From an uncultured Bacilli bacterium (lineage in GTDB: Bacteria > Bacillota_I > Bacilli_A > RF39 > UBA660), in NCBI GenBank assembly GCA_934089255.1, contig CAKOJI010000029.1, positions 1-12,517 of the forward strand: a DNA stretch of 12,517 nucleotides, given 5' to 3'. Under the pieces are notes generated by a model, which was given only the letters and a program-made list of their open reading frames with translations, did not search any database and was not told the DNA's origin. Numbering within the stretch: position 1 is the stretch's first letter; the number at the start of each line of letters is the position of its first letter. Positions 1 through 6,925 of this stretch are shown here, piece after piece. Position numbers and translations under genes: made by a program.

Positions 1-73
1 TAGAGGGAATATGGTATGTAAAAGTTTTATCTAATACTTTAGCACCATATTGAATTAATACTTCTGCATACAT
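1..73 (-). CDS. priA: Primosomal protein N' (PriA helicase), N-terminal fragment
   Basis: Only the first 24 codons are in the window; the gene runs off the left edge. The start is ATG at 73-71, preceded by a clear AGGAG Shine-Dalgarno (85-81) with a 7-nt spacer. The peptide begins MYAEVLIQ and continues LDKTFTYHIP. This matches the beginning of PriA proteins, where a short beta strand of the form (F)AEV.V is followed by (L)D(R/K).F.Y.(V/I)P in the 3'-DNA-end-binding domain. In the family, PriA is the superfamily 2 helicase that reloads the replisome at stalled forks. A near-consensus promoter lies directly upstream and a terminator separates it from the cyclophilin gene, so priA probably starts its own transcript. 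The call rests on a short N-terminal match, but the pattern is distinctive. Confidence 0.82.
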   Translation of the reverse strand, partial: MYAEVLIQYGAKVLDKTFTYHIPS

Positions 74-96
74 CTTTCCACTCCTAACTTATATTT

Positions 97-125
97 ATTA
101 TAGTTAATGGTTTGCTTTTTTTCAA
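97..125 (-). promoter_or_regulatory. Sigma-A type promoter for priA
   Basis: On the minus strand, TTGAAA (125-120) and TATAAT (102-97) are separated by 17 nt. This is one mismatch from the consensus -35 box, with a perfect -10 box and ideal spacing. Transcription would begin near position 90, giving a short leader that includes the AGGAG ribosome binding site of priA. It lies just beyond the terminator of the preceding gene. Confidence 0.8.
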
Positions 126-152
126 GAAAAAAAGTACTAAATTAAAGCACTT
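126..152 (-). terminator. Intrinsic terminator after the cyclophilin gene
   Basis: On the minus strand, AAGTGCT (152-146) pairs with AGTACTT (138-132) through 7 bp including one G-U pair. The loop is TTAATTT and a T run follows (131-127). The stem uses the last two bases of the cyclophilin stop codon. It closes the transcript just before the priA promoter. Confidence 0.72.
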
Positions 153-732
153 ATTTTATTATTTTTATGTATTCAATTACTGGTTGTTTATCAACGGGTA
201 TTAGTCCATTTTCATCTCCTAATGAACTTACTGATTCTTCTATTTTATCTACTACTTCAATACCACTTATTACTTTACCAAATGCAGCGTAATTGCCATC
301 TAGTGAAGTATTATCTTTATGCATTATAAAGAATTGACTACTAGCACTATTCATATCTTGACTACGTGCCATGGATATAACCCCTCTTTTATGACTTATT
401 TTATTATTTACTCCATTAGATGAAAATTCACCTTTAATAGTATTTTTACTTCCACCAGTACCATTTTTAAGAGGATCTCCACCTTGTACCATAAAGTTAT
501 TAATTATTCTGTGAAATGTTAGACCATCATAGAATTTTTCATTTGCTAATTTGACAAAGTTATCTACAGTTATTGGAGCATTATCTCTATCTAACTCTAA
601 AACTATTTTTCCATAATCAGTTATATTCATTTCTACTTTTATTTGTTTAGTTTTATTACCAGGCCATAATAATCCTATTATTAAAACTATTACTACTATT
701 AATATTAATATATATTTTAAATATTTTTTCAT
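151..732 (-). CDS. Membrane-anchored cyclophilin-type peptidyl-prolyl isomerase
   Basis: The 193-residue protein is a cyclophilin (cis-trans prolyl isomerase fold). Residues about 7-23 form one hydrophobic segment after MKKYLKY. There is no lipobox cysteine, so an uncleaved N-terminal anchor with an extracytoplasmic catalytic domain is likely. The domain (about 30-193) shows FHR at 73-75 (catalytic Arg75), FMVQGGDP at 80-87, SMAR at 120-123, SSQFFI at 131-136 and SLDGNYAAFGKV at 143-154. The tryptophan of eukaryotic cyclophilin A before LDG is replaced by Ser143, and bacterial family members vary at this site. In the family these enzymes speed folding of exported or cytosolic proteins. The start ATG (732-730) overlaps the TGA stop of the preceding gene as ATGA, which suggests translational coupling. 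The gene is the last of its unit and ends in a hairpin terminator. The substrate is unknown. Confidence 0.93.
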   Translation of the reverse strand: MKKYLKYILILIVVIVLIIGLLWPGNKTKQIKVEMNITDYGKIVLELDRDNAPITVDNFVKLANEKFYDGLTFHRIINNFMVQGGDPLKNGTGGSKNTIKGEFSSNGVNNKISHKRGVISMARSQDMNSASSQFFIMHKDNTSLDGNYAAFGKVISGIEVVDKIEESVSSLGDENGLIPVDKQPVIEYIKIIK

Positions 733-1601
733 TTAAATATCCTTTCAAAATTTTTTATATATTTATTTATTTCTTTTTTATTTTGTATATTTTTTACTAT
801 TTTTTTATCTATACTATCAAAGCCATAAATAATAGTACCTATACATATTATTATAGATGAATATATATTAGTATATCCACTTAAGTTACTAAGCATTAAA
901 AACATATCAGACATATTATCACTATTTAATACAATATATAGTATTATTTTTAATACATTTACTATGTTATTATCAAATGTTATATCCTTATAATATATAT
1001 TTCCTTTTAAAATATCTTTATATACTTTAGTTACTTTTTTATTAAAGTATTTAGGTATAGTTATTTTTAATGCTTTATATTTATCTAATCCATTTATTAA
1101 ATTATAGATATACTTATATAATATATAAGAACCTAATAATACTATTTCATTATTAGTTGTTATAGATACTACTTTAATTATGTTTTCTAATGAATCTTCG
1201 TTATTAATATTATATACTACTACTGGAATAATTCTACTTATTGGGTATGCGTTAAGATTATATTCTTTTAAACTACATTCTATATTATTTTTTTTACTGT
1301 AGTATTCTAATATTCTTAGTGTGTCTTCATCTACTTTATATATTTTATGATTACTTGTATATTTACCCATTATTAAACTCATACATAATTTATTTAATAT
1401 ATCTTTAGGATCTATATTATTTTTTTGGGATATAGAATCTATAGTTGCTAATAAGTTAGTAGAAAAAAAAGAATAAGATCCTTTAGGTATATTTTCGTTT
1501 TTATTATCTATAAGTTTTATTTCTGTTATATCATTATTTAATATACTAAGTCCAAATGAATCACCTATAATAAAACCCATTATAATTTCTTTTATATTCA
1601 T
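729..1601 (-). CDS. ADP-ribosylglycohydrolase-like protein lacking the metal-binding residues
   Basis: The protein has 290 residues, about the length of ADP-ribosylglycohydrolase (ARH/DraG) family members, and keeps their layout in weak form. GFIIGDSFG (9-17) corresponds to the family's N-terminal G..(I/L)GDA(L/F)G. SITTNNEIVLLGSYILYKYI (146-165) resembles the T-H..P...A.......L helix. ISRIIP (121-126) resembles the (M)R.aP segment. LMLSNLSGYTNIYSSIIICI (235-254) resembles the segment that normally reads GGDADTIGAIAG. The family coordinates two Mg ions through an SDDT motif and a GGD(A/T)DT motif. Here the matching stretches read YSFFST (43-48) and SGYTNI (241-246), so the aspartates are absent. 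I infer a catalytically dead relative with a possible binding or scaffold role. It starts 11 nt after the TPR-TM2 gene and ends in an ATGA overlap with the cyclophilin start. The ribosome binding site is weak (TAGGT). The family call is from pattern only. Confidence 0.6.
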   Translation of the reverse strand: MNIKEIIMGFIIGDSFGLSILNNDITEIKLIDNKNENIPKGSYSFFSTNLLATIDSISQKNNIDPKDILNKLCMSLIMGKYTSNHKIYKVDEDTLRILEYYSKKNNIECSLKEYNLNAYPISRIIPVVVYNINNEDSLENIIKVVSITTNNEIVLLGSYILYKYIYNLINGLDKYKALKITIPKYFNKKVTKVYKDILKGNIYYKDITFDNNIVNVLKIILYIVLNSDNMSDMFLMLSNLSGYTNIYSSIIICIGTIIYGFDSIDKKIVKNIQNKKEINKYIKNFERIFK

Positions 1602-1612
1602 TTTATTACCTA

Positions 1613-2626
1613 TTATTTTTTAAAAGATATTATACAAGTTTCAGATTGACTATAACTACAAAGTTTTTTATCTTTTTCATCTATTTTAAATTTATAAAAA
1701 TTATTTGCACTAATATATACTTTTAATATTTTTGTATCTTTATCATATTCGTTAATTCCTGTTTCATCATCTCTATCATTAAACTTTATAGTAGTTTTAT
1801 CTTTTTTTATAATTAATTCTTTATAGTTTGTAGATTCATTTTCTGTCTTCCAAGTTCCTATAAAGTGATTTGGAATATAATCAACTACTACTTCTTGTTT
1901 GAATGTAAAGAAACAAAGTACTATAATACCAACAATTTTTATGATATTTGGTATTAGTTTTAATAATTTATCATACACATAAGGCATTATTATTATTGCT
2001 ATTAGCACTAAATAGTAAAAGTTTATTGTATTTCTATTTATTAGAGCAATTATTAATAATACTAGAGATATGATATATCTATATATTGTTAGATATAGTT
2101 CATTTTCATATTCTGCATAATCATTAATTAAGTCATATATTACACCTAATCCAAATATACCAAAAGTTAAAAGATATATAATACCAATTACGTATTTTTT
2201 TTCTAAGAATTTATGTATTCCTAAAGGGCCTAATAATGCTATTAGTAAAAATTTACTACCATTTTTAGAAGATTTAATTGTTTTATAATTTTCTAATTGA
2301 GTATCTAATTTTTCTAATTCTTTTTTTGATGCTAATATTTTATATGTTGTTATATAATCATCAAATGCTCTTTTAAATTCTTTTGTATTATCTTTATGAG
2401 TATAATCTTTTGTTAAAGTATCTAGTAGTCTTTTATATATTTTTTTATTTTTTGGATATTCGTTTAATAAGTTTAAATAAATATTATATGCTTCTTCATA
2501 TTGTTTATCTTTGTATAATTTTTCAGCTGTTTTATAATTTTTATTATTTGAAAGTGTATTTTTAATAGTTTTATTAGTGCTTTTATTAGTTTTTTTCTTT
2601 TGTAATTTATTTGTTTTTTTTGCCAT
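1613..2626 (-). CDS. TPR and TM2-domain multi-spanning membrane protein
   Basis: The 337-residue protein has four visible parts. Residues 1-30 are a Lys/Asn/Thr-rich basic stretch. A TPR-like helical repeat pair lies at about 32-68 (AEKLYKDKQYEEAYNIYLNL, then a YP.N turn), followed by charged helices to 120. A TM2 domain spans about 125-170: LLGPLGIHKF followed by GIIYLLTFGIFGLGVIYDLI has the family's G.(L)G.H.F and GI..L......G.G.I.DLI pattern. Further membrane helices lie near 182-197, 202-218 and 229-242. The last 90 residues are soluble and beta-rich, starting FIGTWKTENES like lipocalin-type stress domains. The start is placed at ATG 2626-2624, because AAGGTGG (2638-2632) sits 5 nt before it; a GTG start three codons earlier would overlap that site. 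The ribosome site also overlaps the stop of the preceding gene. The function of this architecture is unknown. Confidence 0.72.
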   Translation of the reverse strand: MAKKTNKLQKKKTNKSTNKTIKNTLSNNKNYKTAEKLYKDKQYEEAYNIYLNLLNEYPKNKKIYKRLLDTLTKDYTHKDNTKEFKRAFDDYITTYKILASKKELEKLDTQLENYKTIKSSKNGSKFLLIALLGPLGIHKFLEKKYVIGIIYLLTFGIFGLGVIYDLINDYAEYENELYLTIYRYIISLVLLIIALINRNTINFYYLVLIAIIIMPYVYDKLLKLIPNIIKIVGIIVLCFFTFKQEVVVDYIPNHFIGTWKTENESTNYKELIIKKDKTTIKFNDRDDETGINEYDKDTKILKVYISANNFYKFKIDEKDKKLCSYSQSETCIISFKK

Positions 2627-2631
2627 ATGCA

Positions 2632-2638
2632 CCACCTT
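2632..2638 (-). promoter_or_regulatory. Ribosome binding site that fixes the TM2-protein start
   Basis: AAGGTGG overlaps the TAA stop (2639-2637) of the small gene upstream and lies 5 nt before ATG 2626. It rules against the upstream GTG at 2635 and suggests re-initiation by ribosomes finishing the previous gene. Confidence 0.7.
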
Positions 2639-3053
2639 ATCTATTATTTAATTCATCTAAATTATTTACCATTATCCAGTCTTCTAAAGCAGTATAGTTT
2701 GGTATAGTAATACTATCCACTTCTTCTAAATTATTAAATTCTATTATAGTAATGCATTTCTTTTTCCATTTTTTTTCTTCTATTGGATCAAGTTTTAAAT
2801 AAGACTCATATTTATTAAAAATTTTATCTATTTCCATTTCTGTAAGTCTATTAAAACTTTCTGCATTTGTTACTACTGCGTGGTATTTAGAAACATTACT
2901 ACCTTTTTCTAGAAAATATAATTCATCATTAATAAATATTCTTGAGTTTGGAATTTTTCTTGATGAATTTCCTCTTAATAATATTGTTCTTTCTTTATCA
3001 ATTATTTTTTTATATTCATTTGTTTTATTATCGCATATTACTATATGTATCAC
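2637..3053 (-). CDS. Small protein, possibly PUA/ASCH-like fold
   Basis: The 138-residue soluble protein has no membrane segment or signal peptide. The N-terminal part runs MIHIVICDN, then ERTILLRGNSSRKIPNSRIF (21-40), then NDELYFLEK (42-50) and a strand KYHAVVTNA (56-64). A short basic segment followed by a GD-like turn and hydrophobic strands recalls PUA-superfamily (ASCH/EVE) domains, which bind RNA or modified nucleotides. That comparison is a guess from pattern. The second half has a charged helix (70-100) and a strand CITIIEFNNLEEVDSI (100-115). The start codon is GTG at 3053-3051, preceded by GGTGAT (3062-3057), which matches the 16S tail beyond the core Shine-Dalgarno. The gene lies 35 nt after the M14 peptidase gene and its stop overlaps the next ribosome binding site. 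The role is unknown. Confidence 0.6.
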   Translation of the reverse strand: MIHIVICDNKTNEYKKIIDKERTILLRGNSSRKIPNSRIFINDELYFLEKGSNVSKYHAVVTNAESFNRLTEMEIDKIFNKYESYLKLDPIEEKKWKKKCITIIEFNNLEEVDSITIPNYTALEDWIMVNNLDELNNR

Positions 3054-3070
3054 TTAAATCACCACTTATT

Positions 3071-3079
3071 ATTTTATCA
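3071..3079 (-). promoter_or_regulatory. Possible extended -10 promoter before the small gene
   Basis: TGATAAAAT on the minus strand gives TG (3079-3078), one base, then TAAAAT (3076-3071), an extended -10 element. There is no good -35 box. Initiation would fall near 3064, so the transcript would begin only about 11 nt before the GTG start. In such AT-rich DNA this could be chance, but the 35-nt gap here is wider than the neighbouring junctions. Confidence 0.3.
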
Positions 3080-3088
3080 TAAATTTGT

Positions 3089-4582
3089 TTATAAACTATG
3101 TTTTTTATCTTCTTTTTTTAAATAATTATTATAATAATTTAATATATTTTTAAATGCTTCTAAATTATCATTTATTGTTTTATATATATTATCATAATCT
3201 CCGTATGGTCCTATTGGATTTCCGCCCATTTTAGATAGTTCAATTAATAGTACTCCAGGAAATATTCTTCTTAAATAATCACCGTATCCAGTTGTGTCAC
3301 TATTATCAAGCATTTTATAATCAGTTTTTAGACTATATACACTTGCTAGTGTTTTATTGTATAACAAATATTCTTGATATTTGTTTTCGTCCATATTTTT
3401 TTCACTTGGTTTATAAAATATTGAACCGCCAGTTCCGTGATATAATAGCGTACATAAATAGTTACCTTTTGTCATTGAATCGTTTAATAAATTAAATAAA
3501 CATTTATTTTCAATTTCATAGCTAAAATTATTAATATCTCTTGTAGGAGAGCCTATTGGGCCTTTAAAATATCTAACGATATTATCTCTAGTATTAATAC
3601 CATATACGTTATAATTATTTTTTATTAAATCTATTCCTGGGTTTGTTAAATTATTAGCATTTAAATTAATACCATTACCGTTTGCATCATATGCTATTTG
3701 ACTTCCTTTAGGATGGTTATATTCTTCATATTGTTTTATTATTTGTTGTTGTAATTGTGTATTTTTAATATTTTTAAATTCATCATCTTTAAACATTAAT
3801 TGATATAGTTTTTGTTTATTTTTTTTATCTATTTCATTCCAAATTAAATTACTGCCAAAACCATTTTTAAATTCAGTTAAGAATAATTTATAGTATTCAT
3901 TGTTACTTTTTTCTAAATTTATTTTAGAAAAGTTAATAAGTTTATTTTTTAAATCTTCAAAATCTACAACATAATCTATATCATTTATATATTTATTTAA
4001 TTTATTTACTTCAGGTATTCCTCTTTCATCAGATAATCTTATCCAATTTTTATCGGTATTAACAAATGTTTTTAATCTTTCTAATAATTTTTCACTTGTT
4101 AAAACTATATCACTTTCCAAAAAGTTTTGTATTAATTTATTTAGCGATGCAAAAGCATAACTGATTAGTGAATCTGTTCTATATCTTTTATAATATTCAT
4201 ATGATTTTTCTTTTAATTCAGTTTCATTTATATTATTAAATGTACTTGTAGTTATATCAAAACCTTCTGGATTTTGTATTGGAATAAATTTTATTTTATA
4301 TAAATTTGGGTCAAATTCTTCAAACGTAGATATATTTTCTATTAGTTGTAAAATGAAATCTACTCCTATTATTTCACTACCGTGAGTTCCACCTACTAAA
4401 AAAATTTCTTTTGATCCATTACCAACACTAATTAAATCTAGTGGGTAATTATATTCTGTATATCCTAAAACTTCGTGTTTAATTCCAAGAGATATTAGTG
4501 ATTCGTTACTAAGTATTTCTTTTAGTTTTAATTTATAGGTTTCATAGTTAAGTTTGTTATAGTTTATATTATCTAATTTCAT
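3089..4582 (-). CDS. M14-type zinc carboxypeptidase-like protein, cytoplasmic
   Basis: The 497-residue protein has M14 metallopeptidase landmarks. GGTHGSEIIG (64-73) supplies zinc ligands His67 and Glu70. NPEGFD (104-109) matches the family's NPDG. LLYHGTGG (379-386) supplies the third ligand His382. LLIELSKMGG (445-454) supplies the likely catalytic Glu448. GPIGSPTRDI (341-350) sits where M14 enzymes have the GP..(F)SEPET segment. GINLNAN (304-310) matches the (V)DLNRN substrate motif, with Ala309 replacing the usual arginine that holds the substrate carboxylate. About 190 residues lie between NPEG and this motif, far more than usual, so a large insertion is present. There is no signal peptide, so it should act in the cytoplasm. 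Its ATG lies inside the end of murE (14-bp overlap), so the two are probably co-translated. I infer a role on cell-wall peptides; a general peptidase is the alternative. Confidence 0.8.
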   Translation of the reverse strand: MKLDNINYNKLNYETYKLKLKEILSNESLISLGIKHEVLGYTEYNYPLDLISVGNGSKEIFLVGGTHGSEIIGVDFILQLIENISTFEEFDPNLYKIKFIPIQNPEGFDITTSTFNNINETELKEKSYEYYKRYRTDSLISYAFASLNKLIQNFLESDIVLTSEKLLERLKTFVNTDKNWIRLSDERGIPEVNKLNKYINDIDYVVDFEDLKNKLINFSKINLEKSNNEYYKLFLTEFKNGFGSNLIWNEIDKKNKQKLYQLMFKDDEFKNIKNTQLQQQIIKQYEEYNHPKGSQIAYDANGNGINLNANNLTNPGIDLIKNNYNVYGINTRDNIVRYFKGPIGSPTRDINNFSYEIENKCLFNLLNDSMTKGNYLCTLLYHGTGGSIFYKPSEKNMDENKYQEYLLYNKTLASVYSLKTDYKMLDNSDTTGYGDYLRRIFPGVLLIELSKMGGNPIGPYGDYDNIYKTINDNLEAFKNILNYYNNYLKKEDKKHSL

Positions 4583-6017
4583 TTTCTCTCACTATTCTTT
4601 CTATAATTTTTTTCTCATCGAACTCATATATATGTCCTTTTATCTCTTGAAATTTTTCGTGTCCTTTTCCTAATAAGAGTATGATATCTCCTTTTTTTGC
4701 ATTTTTTATAGCATATTCTATTGCTTCTTCTCTATTATTAATAATTATTGAATCACCTTTTGATTTTTTAACACCGTATTCTATATCTTTATTTATTTCA
4801 TCTAAGTTATCGTTTCTTCTGTTATCTTCAGTAATTATTGTTAAATCAGATAATTTCCCAGAAGTCTCTCCTATACCTATTCTTATAGATTTATCTCTTC
4901 CACCACCGCAACCTACGATTGTTATAATTCTATCTGCATAGGGTCTCATAGTTGTTATGATAGATTCTATACTTAAATTGTTATGTGCATAGTCTATTAC
5001 AACTTTAAAATCACTAATATTATATACTTCAACTCTACCTTCTACACTTATATTTTTTAATGTATCTAGTATTATTTTTCTATCTATATTTAGTATTTTT
5101 CCTAAGACAACTACACTAGCTGCATTGTAAACTGAAAACGTTCCCGGCATATTAACAAAATATTTTTCATTATTTATAGTAAAGTTCATTCCAAGAGAGC
5201 TATTATCTTTATATTTTTCTATATTTTCTATTTTGTAATCAGAATTTTCAGTACCGTATGTAATTATTTTTGATGTTGAATTTTTAGTTATGTTATTAAA
5301 TTCTTTATCATCTTTATTTATAATTCCTATTTTACTTTGACGAAATAGTAGTGATTTGGAATATACGTAGTCTTGATATGATGGATGTTCTCTTTTTCCA
5401 ATATGATCCATAGAAAGATTAGTAAATATACTGTAATCAAATATGATGTTAGATACTCTACCAACTTTTAGTGCTTGACTTGAAACTTCCATTATTAAAT
5501 ATTTAATTCCGTTATCAACCATCATTCTCATATATTTTTGTACTAAATATGATTCAGGCGTAGTATTTTTATGTTCTATTTTTATATTGTTAAAAAATGT
5601 ACCATTTGTTCCAATTACTCCTACAGTATCGTCATTATTTTCTAATAGACTTTTTATCATATAGGAAATACTTGTTTTTCCTTTTGTTCCAGTAATTCCT
5701 ATTTTTATTAATTCATTTCCTGGATTTTTAAATAGATTTGCACTTAGTATCGGTAATATTTTTCTTGTATCATTAACTTTTATAATTGTTTCATTGTCTA
5801 ATGGTTTTATATTTTTAGAAACTATGAATATGTTACATCCATTTTTTCTTACATCAGGTATGTAATCATGTCCATCTCTATCAATTCCAACTAGTGCTAT
5901 AAAAAGATTATCTTTATTAGCAGTTCTTGAGTCATATGTTATATCATTAACAAAAACTGATGTGTTACCATTAATAATTTTATAATCTATATTATTTAAT
6001 AACTCTATTAATTTCAT
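4569..6017 (-). CDS. murE: UDP-MurNAc-tripeptide synthetase (MurE ligase)
   Basis: The 482-residue protein is a complete Mur ligase that uses ATP to add the third amino acid to UDP-MurNAc-L-Ala-D-Glu. The N-terminal domain has DSR (29-31). The P-loop is GITGTKGKTS (107-116). NTTPES (151-156) and EVSSQALKVGR (177-187) are MurE hallmarks. MDH (203-205) contributes metal binding, and Lys221 in YSKSLLF is the expected carbamylated lysine. GRVE (327-330), DYAHNN (342-347) and GCGGGRDKS (369-377) begin the C-terminal domain, which ends in LLGKGHEKFQ (448-457). The specificity loop reads TEDNRRND (396-403). Family members read DNPR for meso-diaminopimelate and DNPA or similar for lysine, so the substrate here is ambiguous, although the fourth-position Arg401 leans to diaminopimelate. 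The ATG at 6017 has AGG (6026-6024) upstream and follows the whiA stop by 7 nt. Confidence 0.95.
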   Translation of the reverse strand: MKLIELLNNIDYKIINGNTSVFVNDITYDSRTANKDNLFIALVGIDRDGHDYIPDVRKNGCNIFIVSKNIKPLDNETIIKVNDTRKILPILSANLFKNPGNELIKIGITGTKGKTSISYMIKSLLENNDDTVGVIGTNGTFFNNIKIEHKNTTPESYLVQKYMRMMVDNGIKYLIMEVSSQALKVGRVSNIIFDYSIFTNLSMDHIGKREHPSYQDYVYSKSLLFRQSKIGIINKDDKEFNNITKNSTSKIITYGTENSDYKIENIEKYKDNSSLGMNFTINNEKYFVNMPGTFSVYNAASVVVLGKILNIDRKIILDTLKNISVEGRVEVYNISDFKVVIDYAHNNLSIESIITTMRPYADRIITIVGCGGGRDKSIRIGIGETSGKLSDLTIITEDNRRNDNLDEINKDIEYGVKKSKGDSIIINNREEAIEYAIKNAKKGDIILLLGKGHEKFQEIKGHIYEFDEKKIIERIVRENEIR

Positions 6018-6024
6018 AAGTTAC

Positions 6025-6924
6025 CTACTCTCTATCTTTGTTAACTAAATCTTTTATTTTTCTAAAATAATGGTTTATACAAGATTTAGTAATATTTATA
6101 TTTTCTTCTAATGATATTATGTTTGCAAGTTCATTCATAGTAGTTTCTGGGTATTTTTCTTTGTATTTAATAACTATTTTTATTTTATCATCTAATAAAT
6201 CTAACAAATCGTGACTTTTTAAATACAGTATATTATCTAATTGTTCCCTAGATGAATTCATACTTTTTTCTATATTTGCTTGTTCACAATTATTTAATCT
6301 ATTTACCATATTTTTATGATCTCTATATATTCTAATGTCTTCATAATAGAATAAAGAAGATGTTGCTCCTAATACTTTAATAAAATCACTAATTTCTTCA
6401 CTTATTTTAATGTAGACCATATATCCTTTGTCTCGTCTAATGATTTTGCTATTAAATTTTAATATTAATAATAGTTTATTAATTAATGTTGCATCATTGT
6501 AATCATCTACTAAGAATTCTAAATGATATTTACTTTTACTCGGATCATTTATAGAACCTTTTGATAAGAAGGCACCTTTTAAAAATGATGATATTTCTTC
6601 AAAACTACTATTTGTAATATTATTTACTAGATCTTCTATGTCACTTTTTATAATATCAATTTTTTTACTAATTGTAAGTATAAATATTTTTTTTATTTTG
6701 AATTTTTTTTGTGTTCTTATAGTTAGTTTTATATCAACATTATAAGTCATTTTAATTAGTTTAAATATGTATCTTGCTACGCTAGCATTTTCTATTAGTA
6801 TATGTATTCTATCATTTTCGTTTGTTGAAACAAATTTTATGTAACTTAATAGAGTTATTCTTGCATCTATTAAGTCTGGTGTAGTTGCAACTATTTCTTC
6901 TTTTATTTTCGTAGTAAATGTCAT
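6025..6924 (-). CDS. whiA: WhiA-type DNA-binding protein
   Basis: The 299-residue protein matches WhiA, a two-domain protein with a LAGLIDADG homing-endonuclease-like N-terminal domain and a C-terminal helix-turn-helix. Visible marks are ENASVARYIFKLIK (45-58), GAFLSKGSINDP (117-128, the LAGLIDADG-like motif), KYHLEF (132-137), KGYMVYIK (166-173), IRIYRDHKNMVNRLNNCEQA (197-216) and the terminal helix-turn-helix with MNELANII (263-270) and INHYFRKIKDL (283-293). In Streptomyces WhiA is a sporulation regulator; in Bacillus subtilis it affects division and nucleoid segregation. The start is taken at ATG 6924, placed 5 nt after GAGGT (6934-6930), giving MTFTTKIKEE like other WhiA N-termini. The ATG at 6936 overlaps that site. 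One base separates it from the yvcK stop, and murE follows directly. The catalytic acidic residues of true homing nucleases are not expected and none are evident. Confidence 0.95.
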   Translation of the reverse strand: MTFTTKIKEEIVATTPDLIDARITLLSYIKFVSTNENDRIHILIENASVARYIFKLIKMTYNVDIKLTIRTQKKFKIKKIFILTISKKIDIIKSDIEDLVNNITNSSFEEISSFLKGAFLSKGSINDPSKSKYHLEFLVDDYNDATLINKLLLILKFNSKIIRRDKGYMVYIKISEEISDFIKVLGATSSLFYYEDIRIYRDHKNMVNRLNNCEQANIEKSMNSSREQLDNILYLKSHDLLDLLDDKIKIVIKYKEKYPETTMNELANIISLEENINITKSCINHYFRKIKDLVNKDRE

Positions 6925-6925
6925 T

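Noticed and set aside
729..3053. A defence island or toxin-antitoxin system based on the ARH-like gene
   Set aside because: No ADP-ribosyltransferase, nuclease or toxin partner is visible, the ARH-like protein lacks its metal motifs, and the flanks are housekeeping genes without mobile elements.
3087..3096. Palindrome GTTTATAAAC across the stop codon of the M14 peptidase gene as a terminator
   Set aside because: The palindrome leaves no room for a loop, and no T run follows on the minus strand.
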